From Planctomycetaceae bacterium (GTDB taxonomy: Bacteria; Planctomycetota; Planctomycetia; Pirellulales; Thermoguttaceae): 6,249 nt of DNA. Below the pieces are notes generated by a model, which was not told the origin of the DNA, did no database searches, and was given only the letters and a program-made list of their open reading frames with translations. Where the stretch lies: assembly GCA_031283515.1 (NCBI GenBank), contig JAITBS010000407.1, positions 1 through 6,249 of the forward strand, written 5' to 3'. The position numbers were made by a program, and so were the translations under genes. This document shows positions 1-5,791 of this stretch, one piece after another. Numbering within the stretch: position 1 is the first letter of the stretch; the number at the start of each line of letters is the position of its first letter.

Positions 1-220
1 CAGGTCATCGACCTGCGGACTCGTACAACGAACAAACCTCTGTCTGAAAGACAGAATTTTAATCATCGTTGGCGGTATGATTCGGATCGTTTAGTTTCGT
101 CTTTCAGACGATGTTGAGGTGAGGTGTTTACCGTAGGTCGCGCTTCGCTTGACCTACGGTTATGAAAATGCCACCCCTTCGGGGTGAAGAACCAAAAATA
201 ATAATTCCACTGATATATTA
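1..220. repeat. Copy A of a hairpin-rich, MITE-like dispersed repeat (cut by window edge)
   Basis: This stretch aligns with 5997-6214 in the same orientation at an almost constant offset of 5996. By hand I count 34 mismatches and one 2-nt gap, so about 84% identity. Visible hairpins are TCTGTC/GACAGA (39-44/50-55), CCGTAGGTC/GACCTACGG (131-139/151-159, 11-nt loop) and CACCCC/GGGGTG (172-177/181-186). The right end reads TTCCACTGATATATTA (205-220), the inverse of the left end of copy B. The left end lies outside the window, roughly 65 nt upstream judging from copy B. It has no coding potential of its own. The terminal inverted repeats suggest a non-autonomous mobile element or a REP/BIME-like unit; which of these cannot be told from two copies. 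Confidence 0.85.
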
Positions 221-364
221 CGTTTTTATTATGATTCTCTCTCTCACGACCTTGATTTTACTGAGGTTCGTCGATGTTTCGGCGCAATTCGCCTAGCATC
301 AAAACAAGATCACGACCGAATAGATTCCCAAAACCGGCATGGAATGGGAATACTCCCCCATCCA
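221..364. other. Gap between repeat copy A and the DUF11-repeat gene
   Basis: No gene is visible here. The stretch lies directly downstream of the DUF11-repeat gene (minus strand). It holds an inverted repeat ATTCCCA/TGGGAAT (324-330/345-351, 14-nt loop), 14 nt past the stop codon, and a small GGCG/CGCC hairpin near 285-297. Neither is followed by a run of T on the minus strand, so a Rho-independent terminator is possible but weak. Confidence 0.4.
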
Positions 365-2653
365 CTATCGATACACTCTTGTACTTTCTTCTTTGGTAAT
401 GGGAGAACTGAGATCGTCGGAAATAACCTGAACACTGATTCGATGATCACCGTCCGCAAGACATTTAGCGGCGATTTTATAAATTTTTTCGCCTTTTGCT
501 TCGAGTTGAGTGAGCGAATCGAAGGCGATAACATTGCCGTTGGTTTGGTGGCGAACCGGACCATCTGCCCGTGCGTAAGTAATTCCTTCCGAAAGATTAG
601 CCCGAACTTTGACATTACCGGCGGCTTTGGTGCCTTTGTTGGTAACACGAATTTCATAGACTGTTTCTTTACCGACTTCGACCAGGTTGGATTCTCCGAC
701 CACTTCAAATGAAATTGCCGGTAAACCATCAATAACCATTGATTTTGTTTCTTCGGCTTTTAGGTTATTTTGACCGATTCCTTTGAAGCGAATCGAATGA
801 TCACCGGTTTGCGACGGCAACACCACCAGTTCAATTTCACCCGCTTCTTGAGCCGGAAGTTCTTCAAGAGCCCAATGTACGGAATGGGTTTGCGGTTCGT
901 AAACACCGCTCTGGTTGGTATTAACAAATTTAACTGCCGCCGGAAGTGTCGCAATCAAATCAACATTGTGTGCCGGTGACGAACCTTGATTGGCAACAAT
1001 TAACCGGTAAACAGATTTTCGCTCCAGAAACTGTTGAACTGCCCCATCAATACCAAGTTTCAAAACCGGAGCCAAAGCGCGAATTGTTGTTTTTTCTTCG
1101 ACTGCCAGATTGCCGTTTGCCTTCACAACCAGCCGATTCACCAGATTTCCGGGACCGGTACAGGTGAGCGGCAGGGTTAATTTCTTTGCTTCTTTTGGTT
1201 TGAGAACATCCACATTTTTATTGACCAACACTTTTCCGTCTTTGTGATACAAACCATCCGGCACATACTCTTCAAGAACAATACCGGTTGCGGTTGCGGA
1301 ACCTGGGTTGGAAATAGTAATTTCGATATTGGCAATTTGCCCGAGTTGGATTTCTGCCGGAGCCTTGACATCGACTTTCAACATTGGCCGCGTGACCGAA
1401 ATTCGGGCGGATGCTTCTGCGCTGTAATTGATAACTGCAACACTTCCTATTTCACCTTCACGCGTGGGCAGGATTCTCATTTCCAGACTCATTTGTTCAT
1501 TGGCATCAAGATTTCCGAGTGACCAAAAAAGTTCGCCTGTTTCTGTTTGTGTTGCTTCGGGCGTGGTCGAAAGAAGGCGTGTTCCCTGCGGAACCCGATC
1601 CTTGATAATAATATTTTTGGCACCGGAACGTCCAACATTACGCAACGTAATTTTAATTGTTGCTGGTTCGTTGATTTTAATTTCCGGCGGAAATGTTTTT
1701 TCGAGAGTGACGTGAGGAGTTTGGGAACCTTCGAGAATTGAAGGTCCTGGAATACCGGTTCCTTCTGATTCTTCCTGACGATTTTGCGGAGAGCGGGTTG
1801 CGGAATTTTTTGTTGGTGACGATGTTGTATTAAAATCTTGAGTTGTATTAAATTCCCTGTTGTTGGCGTTAGTTGCAATACTTGGCGATGGAACTGTTCG
1901 TTGCGGCGTAACAGGAACTGACGGCACCACATTCAACGGCGGTACTGCAACCGATTGACTTTCTACTGCAAACGGATCGGCATTACTCAAGGAATTGGTT
2001 GTATCGGCTGGTGATTCCCGCGATTCATAAAAAGAGTTCGGTTGGGGTTGAAATGATTGATCTTGCTGTGGTTGTTGTGATTGAGACTGCAAGGGTTGTT
2101 GCAAGAGTTGTTGGTCGGTAACTTGCGTATTGGCGAGACGTTTTGGTTCCAAAGGAGTTGGCGGTATTGGCTGAAGTGCAGTCGGGGCGGCTTCGAATCC
2201 GGCTGAGTCGAGAATACTTTGTTGTTGCGAAACGGGCGGCTCGGGAATTTCGCTAAAACCGGACACTCCCGATGTTCCCGACACAACAGATGGTGTAACC
2301 GATGCGGAATCGGTTTGCATGGCGGTTTGCGAGATTGGTTTTGTTTTGGGCGGAAGTGGTTGTGCCACAAGCGGTTTAGGCGGAGAGGTGATTCTGTTTC
2401 GGGGTTCATCTTCTTCTGCCCGAAGCGGATTAACTGCTTGTGCTTCGCGCCGTGTCAATTTCCCTGGCGGAAGTTGACCGCGAATCACATAACCTGATTC
2501 GTCGGAAGAACGGATCATCTCTTCCGCGCGAGCGATTTGTGATTCGCTCGGTGTGAAAAAATGGTGGGTGGTTCCCTCGAAAAGTACCCAAGTGACACTT
2601 CCAACAACGAAACAAAGAAGGACACTTCCAATGCCGAATGTCGATAATTTCAT
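365..2653 (-). CDS. Membrane-anchored surface/envelope protein with four DUF11-type repeats
   Basis: A 762-residue protein. Residues 7-25 form one hydrophobic segment after a short basic start, so it is an N-terminal anchor or an uncleaved signal. Residues 26-90 are charged. Residues 91-310 are low complexity, rich in Pro, Gln, Ser and Thr, with a Gln-dense core at 181-206. Four beta-sandwich-like repeats follow at about 313-422, 423-526, 527-641 and 645-759. Each carries the pattern of a hydrophobic strand, V/I-x-N-x-G, then 'vkv.d.lP.G', as in DUF11 (conserved repeat) domains; examples are ITLRNVGRSGAKN and ITISNPGSATATG. Such proteins are common in planctomycetes and thought to sit in the envelope; this one's partner is unknown. 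There is no catalytic motif, sortase motif or C-terminal membrane segment. The start is set by the signal-like N terminus; no clear ribosome-binding site precedes it. It stands alone, 457 nt after ftsY. Confidence 0.85.
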   Translation of the reverse strand: MKLSTFGIGSVLLCFVVGSVTWVLFEGTTHHFFTPSESQIARAEEMIRSSDESGYVIRGQLPPGKLTRREAQAVNPLRAEEDEPRNRITSPPKPLVAQPLPPKTKPISQTAMQTDSASVTPSVVSGTSGVSGFSEIPEPPVSQQQSILDSAGFEAAPTALQPIPPTPLEPKRLANTQVTDQQLLQQPLQSQSQQPQQDQSFQPQPNSFYESRESPADTTNSLSNADPFAVESQSVAVPPLNVVPSVPVTPQRTVPSPSIATNANNREFNTTQDFNTTSSPTKNSATRSPQNRQEESEGTGIPGPSILEGSQTPHVTLEKTFPPEIKINEPATIKITLRNVGRSGAKNIIIKDRVPQGTRLLSTTPEATQTETGELFWSLGNLDANEQMSLEMRILPTREGEIGSVAVINYSAEASARISVTRPMLKVDVKAPAEIQLGQIANIEITISNPGSATATGIVLEEYVPDGLYHKDGKVLVNKNVDVLKPKEAKKLTLPLTCTGPGNLVNRLVVKANGNLAVEEKTTIRALAPVLKLGIDGAVQQFLERKSVYRLIVANQGSSPAHNVDLIATLPAAVKFVNTNQSGVYEPQTHSVHWALEELPAQEAGEIELVVLPSQTGDHSIRFKGIGQNNLKAEETKSMVIDGLPAISFEVVGESNLVEVGKETVYEIRVTNKGTKAAGNVKVRANLSEGITYARADGPVRHQTNGNVIAFDSLTQLEAKGEKIYKIAAKCLADGDHRISVQVISDDLSSPITKEESTRVYR

Positions 2654-2683
2654 GGTTTACACGAAGATGAATCATCCTGATAC

Positions 2684-2719
2684 CGAACAAATTGAAAACT
2701 TTTCAGTTCAAGATGTTCG
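2684..2719 (-). promoter_or_regulatory. Inverted repeat in the leader/upstream region of the DUF11-repeat gene
   Basis: Two 13-nt arms, CGAACAAATTGAA (2684-2696) and TTCAAGATGTTCG (2707-2719), match at 11 of 13 positions with a symmetric 2-nt mismatch and a 10-nt loop. A second, overlapping perfect dyad TGAAAACTTTTCA sits across the centre (2693-2705). The structure lies 31-66 nt upstream of the ATG at 2653. It could be a protein-binding operator or a 5'-leader hairpin. I see no convincing -35/-10 pair nearby, so its relation to the promoter is open. Confidence 0.4.
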
Positions 2720-3110
2720 TTGTCGTCTTCCTGACAAAATCCCCGATATCCAAGTACCGTGTTACGAAACAACGGTTTGACGAAGGATACCTGAAAATAC
2801 GTTAATGGGAAGTCTAGCAAAAAATCAAAAATCAGAAAAGACCAATTTTAAAGTTTTTAATAATTATTAGTGAAATTTTCGCAAAGACACTAATTCACAA
2901 AAAATAAACAATGTAAAGAGGAGAGTTGATAGTTGAGAGTGGATAGTGGATAGTGCCGCAAGCGGAGTAATACCGTTTGGGTAGTAAATCAGCGAATGTC
3001 TGCGTAATCAGCGGACGAACAATAGACAGTTACATAATAATCAAGAGTTCGGTAAACTTTCACAGAAAGATTGTGTTGACTATCGCCGACTTTAATTTTT
3101 GTCTAACGTT
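2720..3110. other. AT-rich intergenic stretch between the DUF11-repeat gene and ftsY
   Basis: No protein-like reading frame was found. Besides the heptamer array listed separately, it contains a hairpin ATTAGTG/CACTAAT (2866-2872/2888-2894, 15-nt loop), a CCGCAAGCGG mini-palindrome (2955-2964), and the octamer AATCAGCG twice, 19 nt apart (2987-2994 and 3006-3013). A CTTTC/GAAAG hairpin (3057-3069) lies about 42 nt past the ftsY stop and is too weak to call a terminator. The mixture resembles decayed dispersed repeats rather than a functional locus. Confidence 0.4.
2921..2955. repeat. Five-unit heptamer tandem array
   Basis: Five consecutive 7-mers fit the pattern GA(G/T)AGT(T/G): GAGAGTT, GATAGTT, GAGAGTG, GATAGTG, GATAGTG. 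The array ends directly at the CCGCAAGCGG palindrome. Short heptamer arrays of this sort expand by replication slippage and usually lie between genes, as here. No function can be read from the sequence. Confidence 0.75.
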
Positions 3111-4052
3111 TTATTTTTCGTTTTTTTCAGTATTTTCGGTTTCATCGAACAATGCTTCAACAAATTCATTGGGATCGAATGAGGCAAGATCATTCGCTGA
3201 TTCGCCAACTCCAATAAATTTTACCGGCAAATCAAGTTGTTTACGAATCGCAATAACCACACCGCCTTTGGCAGTTCCGTCCAATTTTGCCAATACAATT
3301 CCAGTACATTTTACGGTCTCTGTAAAACATTTTGCCTGACTGATTCCGTTTTGTCCTGTGGTTGCGTCTAAAATCAGGATAACTTCGTGGGGAGCTTCGG
3401 GGATTTGTTTGGTTAATACTCGTCGGATTTTTTCAAGTTCTTGCATTAGATTTTTTTGTGTTTGGAGTCGCCCAGCAGTATCAACAATACAAATATCCGC
3501 ATTGATTTCTAGAGTTTTAGTAATTGCTTTATGCGCAACACTTGCCGGATCACTTCCCGAAACTCCAACAACAATTTCCGCACCAAGCCGCTCTGCCCAA
3601 ATAGTTAGTTGTTCGACAGCCGCTGCTCGAAATGTATCCGCTGCACCTAAGACAACTTTTTTTCCTTCAGCAATAAACATTGATGTCAATTTAGCAATAG
3701 TAGTTGTTTTTCCGCTGCCGTTGACACCGCAAACCATAATAATTGTAGGACCTTTTTCTGCCAATCGAATCGGTGCCATTGGTTGTGCCATGAGCGATTT
3801 GAGTTTTGCTTTGATTGTTTCCAGTACGTCGTGCATTTCAATAACTCGACCGCGATATTGTGTTCGGACTTCGGCGATGATTTCCTTAGACCCTGCAACT
3901 CCCATATCGGTTTTGACGAACATTTCGAACATCTCGTTCAAAAAAACTTCGTCCGCCAAACGTCCTTTCTGTTTGAAAAGATCACGAATATCGGTGTTCA
4001 ATACCTGAACCGTTTTTGTTAATCCCCGTTTGATTCGGTCAAAAAAACCCAT
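3111..4052 (-). CDS. ftsY: Signal recognition particle receptor FtsY (SRP GTPase)
   Basis: A 313-residue SRP-type GTPase. FtsY docks the SRP (Ffh plus 4.5S RNA)-ribosome complex at the inner membrane, and both GTPases hydrolyse GTP to hand the nascent chain to the Sec translocon. The N domain is a helical bundle (1 to about 95). The G domain shows the P-loop GVNGSGKTT (109-117), DTFRAAA (139-145), DTAGR (191-195), DATTGQN (229-235), AKLDGTAKGG (255-264) and GVGE (281-284), then the FtsY-type ending 'DLASFDPNEFVEALF'. DATTGQN and the C-terminal pattern favour FtsY over Ffh, as does the absence of an M domain. There is no long acidic A domain, so this is the short NG form, with an amphipathic start (MGFFDRIKRGL) that could touch the membrane. 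The guanine-recognition motif has Ala where TKLD is usual. A weak AGG precedes the ATG. Confidence 0.97.
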   Translation of the reverse strand: MGFFDRIKRGLTKTVQVLNTDIRDLFKQKGRLADEVFLNEMFEMFVKTDMGVAGSKEIIAEVRTQYRGRVIEMHDVLETIKAKLKSLMAQPMAPIRLAEKGPTIIMVCGVNGSGKTTTIAKLTSMFIAEGKKVVLGAADTFRAAAVEQLTIWAERLGAEIVVGVSGSDPASVAHKAITKTLEINADICIVDTAGRLQTQKNLMQELEKIRRVLTKQIPEAPHEVILILDATTGQNGISQAKCFTETVKCTGIVLAKLDGTAKGGVVIAIRKQLDLPVKFIGVGESANDLASFDPNEFVEALFDETENTEKNEK

Positions 4053-4072
4053 TATGTTAACCTGATATCTTA

Positions 4073-4078
4073 ATTATA
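4073..4078 (-). promoter_or_regulatory. Candidate -10 box of the ftsY promoter
   Basis: The minus strand reads TATAAT, a perfect sigma-70-type -10 hexamer, 20 nt before the ftsY ATG; transcription would start near 4066 and leave a very short leader. The DNA upstream is AT-rich, and the best -35-like hexamer (TTTGTT) sits 22 nt away, which is too far. In such AT-rich DNA a chance match is quite possible. Confidence 0.3.
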
Positions 4079-4160
4079 AAAAATAAATACCCCACACAGA
4101 AACAAACTTCATAAATAGTTTCAAAATTTCTCATAGAAGTAAAAGGAAGTAGTTTATACT

Positions 4161-4217
4161 CTTTTACCAAAACATACAAGGATTGCCTAAGGCAACTTTT
4201 GAAAATTTGGGTAAAAG
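4161..4217 (-). terminator. Nested inverted repeat after the GNAT gene, possible terminator
   Basis: Outer arms CTTTTACCAAA (4161-4171) and TTTGGGTAAAAG (4206-4217) pair over 11 bp with one bulged base. The inner hairpin is TTGCC-TAA-GGCAA (4183-4195). The structure begins 7 nt past the GNAT stop codon, where a terminator is expected. However, the minus strand shows no T run after the distal arm, and the closing stem is AT-rich. It may instead be a small palindromic repeat element or an RNA 3'-end stabiliser. Confidence 0.4.
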
Positions 4218-4223
4218 ATTATT

Positions 4224-4772
4224 TTATTCGAGAATTTTGAGAAAATTGACATTGAAGGTTTTGAAACCGACATGAGTGTATAACTTGACTGCCGGAATAT
4301 TTTCGGCTGTCGCTTCCAAAGTTACACGTTTGATACCGTGTTGCCGAAATCCTAAGAGTGAACCAAGAAGAATCGCACGACCAATTCCGTGACCCCGATA
4401 ATCAGGTAAAACCGCAATATTCTGGATCGCTCCGACCTCATCGGAAAAACGCATTCCCTGAATACAAGCAACATATTCAAAAAGATCATGTTCACTGCCG
4501 TTGGCAATTAAAAGAGTTGCCGCTGGTAAAAAAAAAGGACTTTCGGAAATCGATTTCATCAGATGGACGCATTGTTCGTAATTGCGAAATGTCGGAAAAA
4601 TCTGAGCGTCTAAATCGTTGCGAAAACCGCGGTATTTAATATCGGCATGTACTTCCAACATCTCCGGATTCCATGCAACATACCGAAAACCTAACGGAAG
4701 TCTCAGTACTGGAAATGAAAAATCCGCAAAATCAAAAACCATCTGGAGACGTCTTATGTATTGAAACGGCAT
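4224..4772 (-). CDS. GNAT-family N-acetyltransferase
   Basis: A 182-residue protein whose C-terminal half is a GCN5-related acetyltransferase fold; it moves an acetyl group from acetyl-CoA to an amine of unknown identity. Motif A, the acetyl-CoA-binding strand and loop, spans residues 114-135 (AIQNIAVLPDYRGHGIG), with the R-x-x-G-x-G signature R126-G129-G131. Motif B is residues 150-170, ending in AENIPAVKLYTHVGF, the usual Asn and Tyr region near the active site. The N-terminal 100 residues (Trp/Phe-rich, HADIKYRGF...) form the variable acceptor side and do not reveal the substrate. The first ATG is preferred because TAAGG lies 7 nt before it; Met11 has no such site. It follows a strongly structured 135-nt element and a T run that may control it. 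Confidence 0.88.
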   Translation of the reverse strand: MPFQYIRRLQMVFDFADFSFPVLRLPLGFRYVAWNPEMLEVHADIKYRGFRNDLDAQIFPTFRNYEQCVHLMKSISESPFFLPAATLLIANGSEHDLFEYVACIQGMRFSDEVGAIQNIAVLPDYRGHGIGRAILLGSLLGFRQHGIKRVTLEATAENIPAVKLYTHVGFKTFNVNFLKILE

Positions 4773-4779
4773 CTTATTG

Positions 4780-4784
4780 CCTTA
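4780..4784 (-). promoter_or_regulatory. Ribosome-binding site of the GNAT gene
   Basis: The minus strand has GGTAAGG, with TAAGG ending 7 nt before the ATG at 4772. It is the clearest Shine-Dalgarno in the window and decides the first ATG over Met11. Confidence 0.5.
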
Positions 4785-4805
4785 CCGGTTGCAGTACAAA
4801 AAAAC

Positions 4806-4940
4806 TGTCAGGAACAACCCGATTAAAAAAAACGTCTCTCCACGTTCTTTTTGCGGATTCGTTTACAAAAGGCTTGCATTCCTTTGTTCGGGTGACGTCC
4901 GAGGGGTAAAAACGAATCACATCGGGTTTTGTTCCTGACA
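4806..4940 (-). ncRNA. Candidate structured RNA or GNAT leader (three-way junction), unrecognised family
   Basis: Read on the minus strand from 4940 to 4806. P1: TGTCAGGAAC (4940-4931) pairs with GTTCCTGACA (4815-4806), then AACCCGAT (4928-4921) with ATCGGGTT (4823-4816), giving 18 bp with an AA bulge. P2: 4918-4906 pairs with GTAAACGAATC (4866-4856), 11 bp with a UU bulge. Inside P2 are P3 (TCGG 4902-4899/CCGA 4891-4888) and P4 (AAAGG 4885-4881/CCTTT 4872-4868). P5: AAAAAGAACGT (4852-4842) pairs with ACGTTTTTTTT (4835-4825), 11 bp including a G-U that would be C-A on the other strand, so the minus strand is preferred. Seven U follow P1 (4804-4798), then the GNAT start. A TATTTAAT box (4960-4953) could be a -10. 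The hallmarks of SRP RNA, tmRNA and RNase P are absent. A small palindromic DNA element is the main alternative. Confidence 0.5.
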
Positions 4941-5064
4941 ACATTGGTTTAAATTAAATACCTAATATTGAATCCAATGACTCAATTTTGTTATAAATTA
5001 TTTTTTTTAATCTTTTTTGAAAAGGAGTGTTATTTTGATATTGAGCGGGAATTTAACAAAAAAT
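4941..5064. other. AT-rich gap between mraZ and the structured element
   Basis: No gene was found. It contains the inverted hexamers CATTGG (4942-4947) and CCAATG (4974-4979), and runs of A on the minus strand after the mraZ stop. No GC-rich hairpin with a T tract ends mraZ here, so readthrough of mraZ transcription into the structured element is possible. Confidence 0.35.
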
Positions 5065-5550
5065 TTAATGCGATAACGTATCGAGTAAATTTCTAAATTC
5101 CGGTATTTCTCCTTCGATGTAGTTAAACCATTTCTGGGGCTGCCAAATTTCAATACAAACAGCAGCACCCACAACCATAACTTCGCTTCCCGGTTCCACT
5201 GCAAGAAATTCGCGAAATCCTTCCGGCAATACAATTCTTCCTCTTTCTGCTAATTTAATTTCACGGTGTCGGGTGGACAAAAGTCGTCCGAGTACCTGCA
5301 ATTCCGGCATTTTTTGTTCCAGATCGCCAAGTGTGAAACGTTGTTGAATCAAATTGACACGAGCATCGAGTTTTGTTGTCCATGTTTCTTCGTCCCAAAG
5401 GGACAGGCAACCTGGTCGTTCCTTAGCAATAACGCATTTTCCAGATTCCGGTTTGAACACTTCCTCAAATTCTCCGGGAAGTGTTAAGCGAAACCGGTCA
5501 TCTAGTTTACGGCTAAATTCGCCTAAAATAAGTTGTATTGCTTCGGACAT
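5065..5550 (-). CDS. mraZ: Transcriptional regulator MraZ
   Basis: A 161-residue MraZ with two tandem SpoVT/AbrB-like swapped-hairpin half-domains; the usual length is near 145-155. Half 1 is about residues 9-52 (LGEFSRKLDDRFRLTLPGEFEEVF...GCLSLW), half 2 about 96-141 (REIKLAERGRIVLPEGFREF...VVGAAVCIEIWQPQKW). The second half is close to the family pattern 'GRI.lP..fRe...l...v.v.Ga...iEiW'; the first has DDRFR where D-x-KGR is typical. MraZ forms ring-like oligomers and binds TGGG-containing repeats in its own promoter, generally repressing the dcw operon. Here no rsmH, ftsL or other dcw gene follows; the next gene is a GNAT 292 nt on. The ATG lacks a clear Shine-Dalgarno. Likely autoregulated through the boxes upstream. 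Confidence 0.95.
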   Translation of the reverse strand: MSEAIQLILGEFSRKLDDRFRLTLPGEFEEVFKPESGKCVIAKERPGCLSLWDEETWTTKLDARVNLIQQRFTLGDLEQKMPELQVLGRLLSTRHREIKLAERGRIVLPEGFREFLAVEPGSEVMVVGAAVCIEIWQPQKWFNYIEGEIPEFRNLLDTLSH

Positions 5551-5611
5551 GGAAATCGAAACCCATTAAATTTTTTCAGTGCCGCTTTTTCAATAACATC
5601 GCCGCATTGTT

Positions 5612-5692
5612 AAAACCCATTATAACACGTTTGGGCGACTTTCCCACAAGGTACCCCAAAAAAATATTTAAATTGGGCATGTTTCCCACAAG
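5612..5692 (-). promoter_or_regulatory. mraZ promoter with two 20-bp operator-like boxes
   Basis: The minus strand has a consensus TATAAT at 5624-5619; transcription would start near 5612, about 60 nt before the ATG. Upstream lie two 20-bp boxes, TTGGGCGACTTTCCCACAAG (5631-5650) and TTGGGCATGTTTCCCACAAG (5673-5692) on the plus strand. They are identical at 17 of 20 positions and 42 bp apart. The near box covers the -35 region, where no good -35 hexamer exists. On the minus strand TGGG cores occur at 5619-5615, 5646-5642 and 5658-5654, and another at 5565-5561 in the leader. Known MraZ sites are TGGGN repeats at 10-bp steps; here the closest pair is 12 bp apart, so the match to that rule is imperfect. 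Confidence 0.6.
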
Positions 5693-5791
5693 TCCTAAGT
5701 GTAGCAGGTTCTGATTAAAGAGCAAGTATCGGTTAAGCGATTTATAAAAATTTTTTCGATTTTATTGGTTTTTTTATTTTTATTTGTTTTT

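Noticed and set aside
344..712. Plus-strand reading frame opposite the C-terminal part of the DUF11-repeat gene
   Set aside because: It is antisense to a clear domain-containing gene, and I see no motif or ribosome-binding site for it.
1489..1932. Minus-strand 147-codon frame inside the DUF11-repeat gene
   Set aside because: It is out of frame with the real gene, Arg/Gln-rich, and produced by the repetitive linker codons.
2191..2200. CTTCGAATCC, resembling the T-arm loop of a tRNA
   Set aside because: It is inside the DUF11-repeat coding sequence, with no acceptor stem or anticodon arm at the right distances.
2921..2955. CRISPR array
   Set aside because: The units are 7 nt and contiguous, with no spacers and no cas genes nearby.
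3358..4008. A 216-codon plus-strand reading frame opposite ftsY
   Set aside because: It lies wholly antisense to the well-supported ftsY and its translation is Ser/Thr/Ile-rich without any motif; it is a shadow of the ftsY codon use.
4673..4909. Plus-strand 78-codon frame through the structured element
   Set aside because: It overlaps the GNAT start antisense, has no motif, and its end falls inside the paired arms of the structured element.
4806..4940. SRP (4.5S) RNA, suspected because ftsY is nearby
   Set aside because: The conserved SRP helix-8 tetraloop and asymmetric-loop signature are not present, and the fold is a three-way junction rather than a single rod.
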